The notes beneath the pieces are model-generated. The model made no database searches. It saw nothing but the letters and a program-made list of their open reading frames with translations, and was not told the origin of the DNA. A DNA stretch of 64,000 nt from Lophius americanus (Eukaryota; Chordata; Actinopteri; Lophiiformes; Lophiidae). The DNA lies in contig JBBDHG010000028.1 of assembly GCA_037951165.1 (NCBI GenBank), forward strand, positions 9,680,001 through 9,744,000. The letters are read 5' to 3'. The position numbers were made by a program, and so were the translations under genes. Shown here piece after piece: positions 59,701 through 62,345 of this stretch (its first letter is position 1; every line of letters begins with the position of its first letter).

Positions 59701-60215
59701 TTTAAAAGTAAAAAAATACATACCCTAAGAAATAAGGTTGAATACTTAATGCAGAAAATATTCCAGTGCACAAATAAGGAAAAGTTGATTCTTACCATGT
59801 ATTTTCTCTGGTCCAAAGGAGAAGATAAACTCCACTTTTCCATATTCTGGGAACCTGTCATCTGCCACAGAAAAAAAGAGAACCCTTCAGTTTGGAAAAT
59901 TATCTGAAAATTATTAGATTTACATTATTAATGATTATAAGATACTCACACCAGAAACAGTAGCAGAGTACAGACCAATACATCAATTTAATGCAATATT
60001 ACAATGGAATTAAGACATTCAGATTTTCCTCATCAGCCACTCACAAGAAATGTGATATATCACTATGGATTTTCCTTTATCCTACCTTTGAATGTCTCAT
60101 CAAGCTCATCTTTCCCAAATACGATTCCCAGGTCATGAACAGCACAGGTGTGGAACTGGACCCGGAAGATCACATCTCGACACGGGCTAAAGTAGCGCTT
60201 GTGGTAGCACTTGAG
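8661..60215 (-). CDS. tns1: Tensin-1, 3' part of gene (19 coding exons; 5' part outside the window)
   Basis: This entry spans the visible part of a spliced tensin gene; each exon is listed separately. Tensins are cytoplasmic adaptors at focal and fibrillar adhesions. Their N-terminus is a PTEN-like phosphatase/C2 unit, the middle is long and disordered, and the C-terminus is SH2 then PTB; the PTB binds NPxY motifs of beta-integrin tails. The 19 exons join into 4374 nt (1457 codons plus stop) with all phases compatible. In the visible protein, the C2 half is about residues 1-66, the linker 67-1184, SH2 about 1185-1295, and PTB about 1323-1455. I assign tensin-1 rather than tensin-2 or -3 from blocks recalled from human TNS1: HTQGPLDGSLYAKV, ETDILDDELP, ASQQEIEQSIETLN, PRSYVESVAR and LKQGAACNVL. 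Teleosts usually keep two tns1 paralogues; I cannot say which this is. The start codon, promoter and first C2 exons lie beyond 64000. Confidence 0.93.
9262..9375. repeat. GAGAAAAAAGTT-type degenerate minisatellite
   Basis: TTCTGAGAAAAAAGTTGTAC, AAGGAAAAAATTGTGC and TTCTGAGATAAAAGTTGAC are diverged tandem units of a purine-rich satellite type common in fish introns. It lies in the intron between the last two tns1 exons; the rest of that intron from 8800 to 10014 shows nothing recognisable. Confidence 0.55.
10015..10290 (+). repeat. R1 repeat copy
   Basis: This copy carries CCAACAGTTGAGAAATTATG, GAGATAAAGTTTCCCCTAGT, the CAATTCAGTTCTTCTTCACA segment and GGATCTGCTGTGGACTCGGT, then CATTATCCCATTTTTGGGG. 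Confidence 0.72.
10482..10511 (-). CDS. tns1: tns1 microexon in PTB domain (30 nt)
   Basis: This 30-nt exon encodes WNKPGGGTA and completes lysine codons at both ends, corresponding to the KWMKTEGGAPAK loop of human TNS1. The acceptor is CTATTACAG and the donor GCAAA/GTAAGC. Thirty is divisible by three and the flanking phases match, so skipping would remove ten residues of the PTB without a frameshift. Confidence 0.92.
10679..10747 (-). CDS. tns1: tns1 exon: PTB domain, FFRRHYP block
   Basis: This 69-nt exon (phase 2 in, phase 1 in the next unit) encodes LFFRRHYPNNTVTFCDTDPQ, then DRK, near-identical to human TNS1. The acceptor is TTTTTACAG and the donor GGAA/GTGAGT. Confidence 0.95.
11030..12460 (+). 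mobile_element. hAT-like transposon remnant with BED-finger relic
   Basis: A 58-bp sequence occurs twice, at 11143-11200 and 12306-12363, with three differences. Between them the frame at 11900-12155 reads ISCGATALKTFGTTNLTKHF, then NFNHIQEHSKFQE. This resembles the BED zinc finger at the start of hAT transposases, with the second cysteine lost. No transposase core is seen. A similar relic lies at 55045-55290. Confidence 0.5.
12596..12764 (-). CDS. tns1: tns1 exon: PTB domain, first part
   Basis: This 169-nt exon (phase 1 in, phase 2 out) encodes ACNVLYINSVEMESLTGPQA, then VAKAISETL, and ends VHFKVSSQGITLTDNQRK. These are the first strands and helix of the tensin PTB domain, which binds the membrane-proximal NPxY of beta-integrin tails. 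The acceptor is CTTCCCAG and the donor AGAAA/GTAAGT. Confidence 0.96.
13316..13384 (-). CDS. tns1: tns1 exon: SH2-PTB linker
   Basis: This 69-nt phase 1-1 exon encodes DLIEEVPEVSTTNPPADQ, then LKQGA. The final LKQGA joins the next exon to give LKQGAACNVL, identical to human TNS1 at this boundary. The acceptor is TTGGGTAG and the donor GCAG/GTAAAA. Confidence 0.93.
13515..13875 (+). repeat. R1 repeat copy
   Basis: This copy starts near CCCCTGCATTGTAAAAGCAA and contains GGTTCCCCTAGTGGTGGAAA and AACTGAGCTTTCCCAAAATC, then a TTGATGACAATTACAG end. It lies in the intron between the SH2 and linker exons. Confidence 0.7.
14184..14261 (-). CDS. tns1: tns1 exon: end of SH2 domain
   Basis: This 78-nt phase 1-1 exon encodes [20 protein letters not shown], then LIPTT (human: [23 protein letters not shown]). 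The acceptor is TCTGACAG and the donor AACAG/GTCATT. No open frame of notable length marks it; it was found by its peptide and its splice sites. Confidence 0.94.
14485..14577 (-). CDS. tns1: tns1 exon: SH2 domain, third part
   Basis: This 93-nt phase 1-1 exon encodes GDISNELVRHFLIESSPKG, then VKLKGCPNEPYFG, matching human ELVRHFLIE and VKLKGCPNEPNFG. I chose the donor TTTG/GTTAGT over a GT four bases further on because it alone keeps phase with the next exon and restores F-G-x-L-S-A-L. Confidence 0.95.
14645..14772 (+). repeat. R1 repeat fragment abutting a LINE
   Basis: The R1 segments TTCTCCCTAGTCGGTAAAAT, ATGATCCATTAAATAG, GAGTTATCAGATATAC and CGATAACCATTTCATTATTT run directly into the 3' end of the LINE at 14773. 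The LINE probably landed within or next to this copy. Confidence 0.65.
14773..17150 (-). mobile_element. L2-like non-LTR retrotransposon, inactive, 5'-truncated
   Basis: In transcription order this shows an apurinic-type endonuclease (start at 17146: FTSRGLDFLFVSETWL; then VLCAVIYRPPEYNKDF and VGDFNIHV near 16765-16900). The reverse transcriptase gives FDTVDHNILISRL, GVPQGSILGP and YADDSQI (16001-15696). The C-terminal region gives DQAFSVAAPKLWNELPPHVR and SVFKSRLKTNFY (15115-14950). The 3' end is AATAAAGTTGAACTG. The endonuclease N-terminus is missing, the stretch between endonuclease and reverse transcriptase (normally a couple of hundred residues) is deleted near 16520-16530, and there are several frameshifts. 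It shares the orientation of tns1 and fills most of the 2605-nt intron between two SH2 exons. Confidence 0.85.
17183..17311 (-). CDS. tns1: tns1 exon: SH2 phosphotyrosine pocket
   Basis: This 129-nt phase 1-1 exon encodes IGLLREREPGAFVIRDSHSF, then RGAYGLAMKVASPPPSVHQN. The FVIRDS motif holds the phosphotyrosine-binding arginine; its codon is at 17265-17267. The exon is as conserved as expected for a working SH2. The donor AAAG/GTAAAT lies only 36 nt from the first codon of an intronic LINE fragment. Confidence 0.96.
17390..17820. mobile_element. Tc1/mariner-type transposon remnant
   Basis: The left end GCTATAACATTAAAACCACC and the right end TGATCATAATGTTATGGC are the inverted termini of a very common fish element. 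The inside is shortened: ATACAATTTGGAACTTTG and CTTAAGCTCACCCAT recall transposase sequence read on the complement. No open transposase survives. Confidence 0.65.
18630..18945 (+). mobile_element. tRNA-derived SINE, second family
   Basis: The head has degenerate A and B boxes (TCTCAGCTGCCAGAGCGG, GGTGGTTTAATCTC). The body has GTCCTTGTGCAAGCTACTGA and CCCATGCTGCTCCCAATGGC. The tail GTGCTTTGAGTGGTCGAGCA, then AGAAAAGCGCTACT, is the LINE-like 3' end typical of this fish SINE. Different from the SINE at 5256-5512. It lies in a tns1 intron; the rest of that intron from 17821 to 19388 shows nothing else recognised. Confidence 0.75.
19389..19475 (-). CDS. tns1: tns1 exon: start of SH2 domain
   Basis: This 87-nt phase 1-1 exon encodes DGSPECRLNVKFVQDTSKFW and then YKPDISREQ, the entry to the tensin SH2 domain (human: KFVQDTSKYWYKPEISREQ). 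The acceptor is AATGGCAG and the donor GCAAG/GTAAGA. Confidence 0.96.
19796..20832 (-). CDS. tns1: tns1 Ser/Pro-rich exon with SP-x-L repeats (1037 nt)
   Basis: This 1037-nt exon (phase 2 in, phase 1 out) encodes the disordered region just before SH2. It has a Thr/Pro/Ser-rich start with YLDSSSPASSY-like units, then at least six degenerate repeats of about 14-17 residues built on SP(I/V)L-x-(R/K)-Q (20133-20396). It closes with GYTTPDERHGNLSRQSSSSG, LPEKRRMSSGDRPNG and a SHTL-like FHTLSDFSRFKM block. Human TNS1 has the same closing blocks and GSPSL-type repeats in the same place. The acceptor is TCTCCTCCAG and the donor GACCG/GTAAGG. The ORF continues past the acceptor into the intron up to 20897, but that part is hydrophobic and unlike tensin. 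Confidence 0.95.
20885..21200 (-). mobile_element. Non-autonomous DNA transposon copy (TTTTGCAGTG end)
   Basis: It ends in TAGGTTTTGCAGTGCAT, preceded by CCCTTTATCTCATTGAAATT and GTGCAATGAGTTAATGTC. This resembles the abundant fish element whose ends read CACTGCAAAAACT. A second copy follows at 21290-21548. Confidence 0.55.
21202..21269. repeat. 68-bp segment repeated at 24147-24214
   Basis: Both copies carry CTCATGCTCTGA, GGAGGC and CACAAAGT with about three-quarters identity. This copy lies between two copies of the TTTTGCAGTG element. The family is not identified. Confidence 0.5.
21290..21548 (-). mobile_element. Non-autonomous DNA transposon copy (TTTTTGCAGTG end)
   Basis: Carries CCTGTATCTCACTGAAATGT and AGTACAATGAGTTCATTTTA, and closes with CTTTGAGTTTTTGCAGTG. 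These blocks parallel those of the neighbouring copy at 20885-21200, so the two lie side by side in the same orientation. Confidence 0.6.
21688..21874 (-). CDS. tns1: tns1 exon: linker, PRSYVESVAR block
   Basis: This 187-nt exon enters in phase 1 and leaves in phase 2. It encodes APRSYVESVARSAATGGD, then a Ser/Glu-rich run ending NPPLSSSSPIQSSQG. The first block matches human TNS1 almost exactly; the rest is lineage-specific. The acceptor is ATATGCAG and the donor CAGGG/GTGAGT. Confidence 0.93.
22430..22840 (+). repeat. Repeat family B copy
   Basis: This copy shares TGCATGCTTAGCC, CATCAGCTGCTGTC, TTAAATATGA and AGACTCATTACCACACATCA, then TCTGTTGTTATAAATC, with the copy at 44500-44890. The unit is about 400 bp. 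It resembles no protein in any frame. The rest of this tns1 intron (21875-23539) holds nothing else I recognise. Confidence 0.6.
23540..23566 (-). CDS. tns1: tns1 microexon (27 nt)
   Basis: This 27-nt phase 1-1 exon encodes the acidic peptide DDESSDFVE between the [11 protein letters not shown] exon and the PRSYVESVAR exon. It occupies the place of the acidic EEDEGK segment of human TNS1. The acceptor is CACTACAG and the donor GGAAG/GTAAGA. Because it is symmetric, skipping it would keep the frame. Confidence 0.85.
23768..23863 (-). CDS. tns1: tns1 exon: linker, [19 protein letters not shown] block
   Basis: This 96-nt phase 1-1 exon encodes [20 protein letters not shown], then PGEIFLNQTGS. 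The core block is near-identical to human TNS1. The acceptor is ACGTTCAG and the donor CTCAG/GTTGGT. Confidence 0.94.
24147..24214. repeat. Second copy of the 68-bp segment
   Basis: This pairs with 21202-21269. Here it is not next to a TTTTGCAGTG element, so the segment spreads independently or the neighbour has decayed. Confidence 0.45.
24505..24725 (-). repeat. R1 repeat copy (reverse, partial)
   Basis: TTCATGGATCATTTTGGAAT, AATTCCACCACTAGGGG, and GTGCATATGAATCAACTTGA, then CAATTTATCTCTGAACCCCT, follow the reverse R1 order. Confidence 0.6.
25812..25878. repeat. Two adjacent hairpins
   Basis: The first has 12-bp arms at 25814-25825 and 25830-25841 with a 4-nt loop. The second has perfect 15-bp arms at 25844-25858 and 25864-25878 with a 5-nt loop. 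They are two bases apart. The location is the 5.6-kb tns1 intron; no protein frame is present. Confidence 0.8.
26200..26330 (+). mobile_element. Teleost LINE 3' end (AATGGATGGAT tail)
   Basis: GGATGGGCTGGAGAGTGTTG, GAGAGATAAGTCTGGAATGC, CTGCTGCCATCCCCCGGGTA and AGCGGAAGAAAATGGATGGA are the recognisable last segment of a widespread fish non-LTR retrotransposon. The coding part is absent. Confidence 0.7.
27285..27400. repeat. CCTAACC-rich low-complexity tract
   Basis: ACCTAACCTTAACC, GACCTAACCCACACC and CTTAACCTAACC are loosely repeated, interrupted by a TATATATTAAAT block. It looks like a decayed simple repeat. The adjoining (ATT)n tract is at 27607-27628. The remainder of this intron (23864-29467) beyond the listed repeats is AT-rich and unremarkable. 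Confidence 0.45.
28770..29140. repeat. AT-rich tract with recurring AATCCATT words
   Basis: AATCCATT or close variants recur every 20-60 bp across this very AT-rich stretch, for example TAAATCCATTTTTG, TTAATCCATTGTAT, TTAATCCATTATTG and CTAATCCATTATTAC. It looks like a decayed irregular tandem array. Confidence 0.35.
29468..29606 (-). CDS. tns1: tns1 exon: linker, HSYREAFEEM block
   Basis: This 139-nt exon runs from phase 0 to phase 1. It begins RHMHSYREAFEEMDGVP, which continues the NPGGRPKE block of the exon 80 nt upstream, and then runs into a Pro/Thr-rich stretch ending FPISPQTPYFNLC. The donor is CTGT/GTAAGT and the acceptor CTCTCCAG. With the upstream exon it forms a phase-symmetric pair. 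Confidence 0.93.
29687..29880 (-). CDS. tns1: tns1 exon: linker, VSPEFVNTIAMNPGG block
   Basis: This 194-nt exon enters in phase 1 and leaves in phase 0. It encodes VQARTLSSEEPATLPHRRMT, an SDDGPSPDVPLRSPVRC stretch, and CVSPEFVNTIAMNPGGRPKE, which is very close to the tensin-1 block with VSPE and NPGGRPKE. The acceptor is TTTTGTAG and the donor AAGGAG/GTAGAT. Confidence 0.94.
30085..30480 (+). mobile_element. Non-autonomous DNA transposon copy (CAGTGCAAAAC start)
   Basis: It begins CAGTGCAAAACTGAAAATAT, then TGCTAATTTCTAGTTAAAAT and AGTGAGATACAATGACTTGT. A second AAATCTTACCAAGTAATATT segment lies at the right end. It is the same family, in the opposite orientation, as 20885-21548. Confidence 0.55.
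32255..32454 (+). repeat. R1 repeat copy, left part (interrupted by SINE)
   Basis: TAATGCCCTGCATTGTACAA, GCGATCCCCCTGATTTAAC and TTAGAAAATAAAGCTAGTGA give the R1 left portion. The right portion resumes at 32706. Confidence 0.65.
32455..32705 (+). mobile_element. tRNA-derived SINE nested in an R1 copy
   Basis: TTTAGCTCAGTGGGTAGAG is a clear pol III A box; AATTGAGCCCAGCCCC is a decayed B box. The body follows the SINE at 5256-5512: GTCCCTGAAAGACCCTGAC, GCCGCCCACTGCTCG, and GGTGCAGAAATAATTCC, then TTGTACTGTGTGTATG. It ends in an A/T-rich tail. It is more diverged than the copy at 5256. Confidence 0.75.
32706..32800 (+). repeat. R1 repeat copy, right part
   Basis: AAATCTCCTCAAATCAATTT, ATGCACCTTATTTGGAG and CGCCTGGGAAGTTAAGTCCG continue the R1 order after the SINE. 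Confidence 0.6.
32801..36185. other. tns1 intron, mostly nothing recognised
   Basis: No exon or assigned repeat was recognised. A 121-codon minus-strand open frame at 34984-35349 is discussed in the findings, and an 89-codon one at 33121-33390 is unrecognised. The stretch 34180-34400 is richer in GC than its surroundings, ends with AATAAACCCACCAGCC, and could be an LTR fragment; I cannot confirm it. Confidence 0.35.
36190..36470 (+). repeat. R1 repeat copy
   Basis: AGTTCTCCCCCTGTTGAATA, ATAGATCTCCTTGAGATGAT, ACGCACCAAATTTG, GCGTTAACACAAAGGATGCA and CGATGATGACTATTCCATTA mark a fairly complete but internally shortened R1 copy. Confidence 0.68.
36812..38329 (-). CDS. tns1: tns1 giant linker exon (1518 nt)
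   Basis: This exon of 1518 nt (phase 1-1, 505 full codons) opens with VNHTQGPLDGSLYAKV and closes with EVFNVEGLVAQRVAG. It encodes the disordered, Ser/Thr/Pro-rich middle of tensin-1. Conserved islands are SVSSDSGNSTASIKTDRTDE, VPAQVHVNG, RETDILDDELP, AVQRGLNVWQQ and ASQQEIEQSIETLNLLMLDM. All have close counterparts in human TNS1, although the sequence between them is diverged. The acceptor is a pyrimidine tract ending TTTTCAG and the donor is GGCAG/GTAAGA. The intron before it is the largest visible (20.9 kb). Open frames read on the plus strand here are antisense shadows. Confidence 0.95.
38330..43190. other. Left part of the 20.9-kb tns1 intron
   Basis: Mostly nothing recognised. A short L2-like relic at 38990-39060 gives VAQGSILRPLLLSIYMMP. 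A 19-bp sequence is tandemly doubled at 41078-41115. The frame at 40621-40857 has no motif I can support. Confidence 0.4.
43195..43695 (+). repeat. R1 repeat copy (long)
   Basis: ATATCCTCAAGTCAATTCAT, ATGCACCAACTTGGATTAAA, TGAGAAATTATGGCACG, AGGTCCCACTTGTGTC, and GAAATTTGAAAATGACC, then GGATCTGGGTTTGCAGG. A second CTTCAAGTGGATTGATATCA segment suggests partial internal duplication. Confidence 0.7.
44500..44890 (+). repeat. Repeat family B copy
   Basis: ACCTGCATGCTAAGCC, CATCAGCTGCTGTCATTAAA, TCTTTGCAGATCCATCAGCC and CTAAAAGACTCATTATCACA align in order with 22430-22840. A shorter relic is at 56990-57120. Confidence 0.6.
44988..45642. mobile_element. 655-bp element with long terminal inverted repeats (MITE-like)
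   Basis: The left end TAGGTGGTTTTACATGGAAC and the right end read on the complement (TAAGGTGGGTTTACATGGAC) are near mirror images. Inner matches continue: TGTTTACATGCATAACC against the complement side near 45560, and GCATGCGCAGAT-like motifs near 45133 and 45408. There is no transposase frame. The superfamily cannot be assigned from the ends alone. Confidence 0.65.
46140..46450 (+). repeat. Repeat family D, copy 1
   Basis: CAACAGCACTGGCAAATGTT, GGCTGGAGGACGTGAAC, CAGAGTGACTGGATGAACGC, and TGATATCTGACTACAGAGGA, then ATTCCGGGATTTGT. The same blocks in the same order occur at 51305-51600. Confidence 0.55.
47625..47990 (+). repeat. R1 repeat copy
   Basis: CCTTGCATTGCACAATTGCA, CCTTGCATCAATTCATCTGC, CGATAAAGCTCCCACGAGTG, TGCAACTGACCTTTGCC and CAAAATTTGAAAATGATC make this one of the clearest R1 copies. 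Confidence 0.75.
48000..50770. other. tns1 intron, nothing recognised except a hairpin
   Basis: A perfect inverted repeat of 14-bp arms lies at 48462-48475 and 48483-48496 with a 7-nt spacer. A (TTTCTG)n-like run is at 49074-49098. No exon or repeat family was assigned. Confidence 0.4.
50775..51125 (-). repeat. R1 repeat copy (reverse, internally duplicated)
   Basis: Reverse R1 order with two GATCTATCTT-like units: GAGGTCTATCTTGCACAGAT at about 50840 and GAAGATCTATCTTATATAGA at about 50972, each followed by CATATTTT and a TGATAGTT/AATAGTTGAT motif. ATAACTTCACATGTAATTGA then gives the outer end. Confidence 0.62.
51305..51650 (+). repeat. Repeat family D, copy 2, containing a palindrome
   Basis: CGACACATGTTGAACAGCTG, GACGACGTGCACACACC and GTTGATATCTAACAAAAGAG match family D copy 1 in order. 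The palindrome at 51463-51510 lies inside this copy. Confidence 0.55.
51463..51510. repeat. Near-perfect 48-bp palindrome
   Basis: Arms of 23 bp at 51463-51485 and 51488-51510 are exact reverse complements separated by CA. The right arm corresponds to AGAGTGACTGGAT of family D; the left arm is an extra inverted copy of it. Confidence 0.9.
52735..53325 (+). mobile_element. Degraded L2/Rex1-like LINE reverse transcriptase
   Basis: Plus-strand frames give SSEFNTMEPHLLISK near 52765-52810, SALVPPRAVSVPQP with GAP-x-GCV-type spacing (GCCCCCTAGGGCTGTGTCAG at about 52929), TLYTNGCT near 52970, and WCENKHLVLNVWKTEELVFD near 53106-53165. The order is that of a fish LINE reverse transcriptase. Stops and frameshifts abound and the YxDD box is not readable. 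Confidence 0.65.
53645..53745. repeat. LINE-tail-like fragment plus small hairpin
   Basis: ACATTTGATTTATAACGCAC, then TTTTCATTTGTTACAAATCT, recalls the TTATATAGCGCTTTTC terminus of fish retroelements. An inverted repeat of 11-bp arms follows at 53718-53728 and 53734-53744. Confidence 0.4.
53746..55040. other. tns1 intron, nothing recognised
   Basis: No exon or assigned repeat was recognised. A few R1-like words near 54630-54790 are too diverged to call. Confidence 0.35.
55045..55290 (+). mobile_element. hAT BED-finger relic
   Basis: Frames read TCSFKIKHGGTALKKCLQQQ, then after stops SSEKIALAEQLMLAKEE, which parallels the relic at 11900-12100 (ISCGATALKTFGTTN, GRAGRASR). It is heavily decayed. 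Confidence 0.35.
56650..56965 (+). repeat. R1 repeat copy (with doubled middle)
   Basis: TTTTGGAGATAAAGTTCCCC, CCAACAGTTAGGAAATTATG, GATAGATCTCCTCTAATCGA, then a second GGGAGATAAAGCTCCCCAAA and TTTCCCCAAATCAATCAACT. The doubled GGAGATAAAG segment again suggests internal duplication in R1. Confidence 0.68.
57180..58275 (+). pseudogene. hAT-family transposase relic (GTF2IRD2/ZBED-like type)
   Basis: An ATG at 57402 opens MALSKKRKVDIENRA, a start typical of domesticated and fish hAT transposases. After stops come VICADLLGVFPLQTTTRGED, IYMAIKEMLKKRLIEP and MMGIEKGAVERM (57530-57715). The C-terminal dimerisation region is open at 57925-58191: LQADVALKEQFGRTDHATFW, FPGLRKESLFIL, AAFSTINKIKTKYCARLT and EHLHMC. 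The order fits one decayed copy with large internal losses. No function is expected. Confidence 0.8.
58276..59238. other. End of the 20.9-kb intron, nothing recognised
   Basis: The stretch is AT-rich with no exon or repeat recognised. Confidence 0.4.
59239..59355 (-). CDS. tns1: tns1 exon: linker after C2 (SVSVDYNT motif)
   Basis: This 117-nt phase 1-1 exon encodes LENGPSVSVDYNTQDSLIRC and then DSYENFNQNCEDSPD. Human TNS1 has the same SVSVDYNT and DSYDNF blocks directly after C2. The donor GATG/GTAAGC is clear. The acceptor is less certain: I chose GTCAAG/GTGTGG because it keeps phase and restores the conserved LENG stretch. A CAG ten nucleotides further in is the alternative, but it would break the frame. 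Confidence 0.87.
59420..59690. repeat. 98-bp tandem duplication with CAGATAGCTAGA tract
   Basis: AGATTAATGGG...GAGTTA...AGCCAGTGTTCTTAATTGGT at 59440 onward is repeated with changes at 59538 onward, a period of 98 bp. The second unit runs into a CAGATAGCTAGAT / AGCTGGCTAGAAAGCTAGTC-like tract and a TATATATATAGATA end. It takes up most of the 440-nt intron between two tns1 exons. Confidence 0.7.
59796..59861 (-). CDS. tns1: tns1 exon: end of C2 domain
   Basis: This 66-nt exon is symmetric (phase 1-1). It encodes DRFPEYGKVEFIFSFGPEKI and closes the C2 beta-sandwich. The acceptor is TGTGGCAG and the donor CATG/GTAAGA. It sits 224 nt downstream of the previous exon. Confidence 0.93.
60086..60215 (-). 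CDS. tns1: tns1 exon 1 of those visible: C2 domain, middle part
   Basis: This 130-nt exon starts in phase 0 and ends in phase 1. It reads LKCYHKRYFSPCRDVIFRVQ, then FHTCAVHDLGIVFGKDELDE. This is the tensin/PTEN-type C2 strand region that follows the LLKGDIL segment in human TNS1. The acceptor is TTTTTCTAG and the donor is AAAG/GTAGGA on the minus strand. The preceding exon, which should end in the LLKGD segment, is not found between 60216 and 64000. Confidence 0.93.
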
Positions 60216-61189
60216 CTAGAAAAAGACAGTTAGAATTCTGAAGTCAGAAGATTTTCATCAAGCAGGGCGGTCAGAAGTCAATGGTTCAGTTTAGTGTTAA
60301 GTGCTGTACGGCAGCATTGAATAACAATAACAAAAAATCCTTTCTGTGTACTGGTGGATTTAGGAACACAAGAGATTTGAATATTTTGAGATGATTCTAC
60401 GCACAGTTCTGAGATAGGAACTCTATCTATCTTCCCTGCAAGACTCCTGGAAGACATGAAAATCAGGAAAATGGTTTTCCTCAGGGCTCTTGCGATGTTA
60501 AATAAGGATCACCTTTTAACCAAATCTACTACGCAATTCAACGAAATTGACAAAAAGTGTCACAGTAGTGTCACAGTAGTATTACCTTGAAATTTTCCTA
60601 AAAGTCGAAATAAATCTTTATTCATCCCACATGCATAATCTTCCGACCAAGTTTCATGAAAATCCTTCAGGAAGCCATACCGACAAATCAAATTCACTTT
60701 ACCCTCCTCAGTGGAGCTAAAAACGAGCTTTGTGAAACATGAGCCAGAGTCAGCAGCTTGATTCAAAGCCAGTTCCCTCTCTATGTTGGCTCTCTGTTAG
60801 AAAAAGTCAAGCTGAATATATATCGTTATTGTGTGACCTTTCCACAGGCATTAGTATCTTAACTGTTTCTCCCAAAACAAACTATTTTTAGAGCAAAACT
60901 ACAACCCTAAACTGAAAAAATATTTTTCCCTCCTTCCTGCTTTTACCTATGGGTTGGCTGAACGTTTTATTTTTTTAAATTTACCAGAATCTCACAATTA
61001 TAAGTAAAAGAGGAAGTATTTATTGTCAACAAAGACAAACTAACCTGAAAAAACTGAAATACCTCTTGCTATTAGAATGACAGGGGGGCTATTTTCGGGT
61101 TTAATTTTATTTATATCAGGATTCATTTTGAGGTTATTGTTAAGAATTTCATAGAATACTGAAAACATTAGGAAATAAAAACTAGACTT

Positions 61190-61505
61190 ATGCCGCCGTC
61201 CTCCGGTTAAGCGGTTGGGTATATCTTCAAAAAGGTCCTAATTTTCCAGATCGAAATGCCCAAATTAAATGTGAAAAAACTTTTTAAGAAAAGTATCCCC
61301 CTAGTGAGTTGAATATGAATTATTACATTACAAGAGAGATCTCCTCAAGGCGATTCCTATGCACTGAATTTGGACCCAACGGTTGGTACGTTATGTCGAA
61401 AAAACAGTGATTTTCATTAAAAGCTCCCCCTAGTGAGTAAAAATATGCAGATGATACACAACCTTTTATTTTTTTGCTGCCAATGGTTGGCGCAATGACT
61501 ATAAC
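61190..61505 (+). repeat. R1 repeat copy
   Basis: AGAGAGATCTCCTCAAGGCG, TGCACTGAATTTGGACC, CCAACGGTTGGTACGTTATG and AAAAGCTCCCCCTAGTGAGT give clear R1 order in the intron upstream of the C2 exon. A second, leading CCCCCTAGTGAGT is at about 61300. Confidence 0.72.
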
Positions 61506-62190
61506 TAATGATTGGTACGAGGACATTCTCAGGTCAAAACAGATACTAAATATAAGCCTTTTTTAAAGTTTGTATTAGGGGAGGGGAGGATATTGGGACT
61601 CTTTGATTTATAACTTTAATGTACCTCATCACCGACCTCATGTTCCTCTCTAAAATACTGAAACTTGCTCATCTGGCAGGGAAGCAATCTTCAATGAAAT
61701 GGTATTGTGAATGGTGTTAGGACAATTCTGAAAACATTTGCATTGGATCTAGACAGCCCCATAGGAGGAGTACATTGAAGTATATAACATGTAATTTCCT
61801 GTTGCTTGTGGGTGGTGGCATGGCTGTGACTGAATATAGTTGCTGCTTTCTTTTCAGGCTTGGAAACTTTTTCAACATATGAATTTTGGACCATGAATGG
61901 ATTCAAAAGAAAAATTGAAATATACTGCATCGCAATGGCAGCATAATTCAATGAAAACTCATGATTTGAACCAAAAATTTGGAAACTCACAATGTTGGGG
62001 TTCGATCATATGCGGGACTTTTCCACTAGGCTCCTCAAAGGAGGTTCAAATAATCCTTTTGTCACACAAAAAAAATATGTAAAATGCTGGAGATAGCCTC
62101 TTGCGTCAGAGCAACAATGTTCTGGTTATGAAATCCAACCTTCTGAGTTACTCCGCTACCTCCCATAGTATGGAACCATTTGAAATAGTT
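61506..62190. other. tns1 intron, nothing recognised
   Basis: No exon of the missing first half of the C2 domain and no repeat family was recognised here. Confidence 0.4.
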
Positions 62191-62194
62191 GAAT

Positions 62195-62345
62195 CTGTGA
62201 CCTTAAGTGCGAATGTGCGCATGATTGTTTATTGTCTTTCTATGCTGGCATGCTAATACACTGGTGACCTATGCAGGGTGTACACAACCTCCTCTTGCTC
62301 AATGTCAGTTGGGGTAGGCCTCAGCCCCCTTTCCCTACTAAGATA
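62195..62345 (+). mobile_element. Teleost non-LTR retrotransposon 3' tail
   Basis: TGGTGACCTATGCAGGGTGT, ACACAACCTCCTCTTGCTCA and CAGTTGGGGTAGGCCTCAGC, then CCCCCTTTCCC, match in order the tail at 2480-2662. Confidence 0.65.

Noticed and set aside
60560..60766. Possible additional tensin C2 exon
   Set aside because: The peptide does not match the expected segment before LKCYHK and the phase is incompatible with the next exon.
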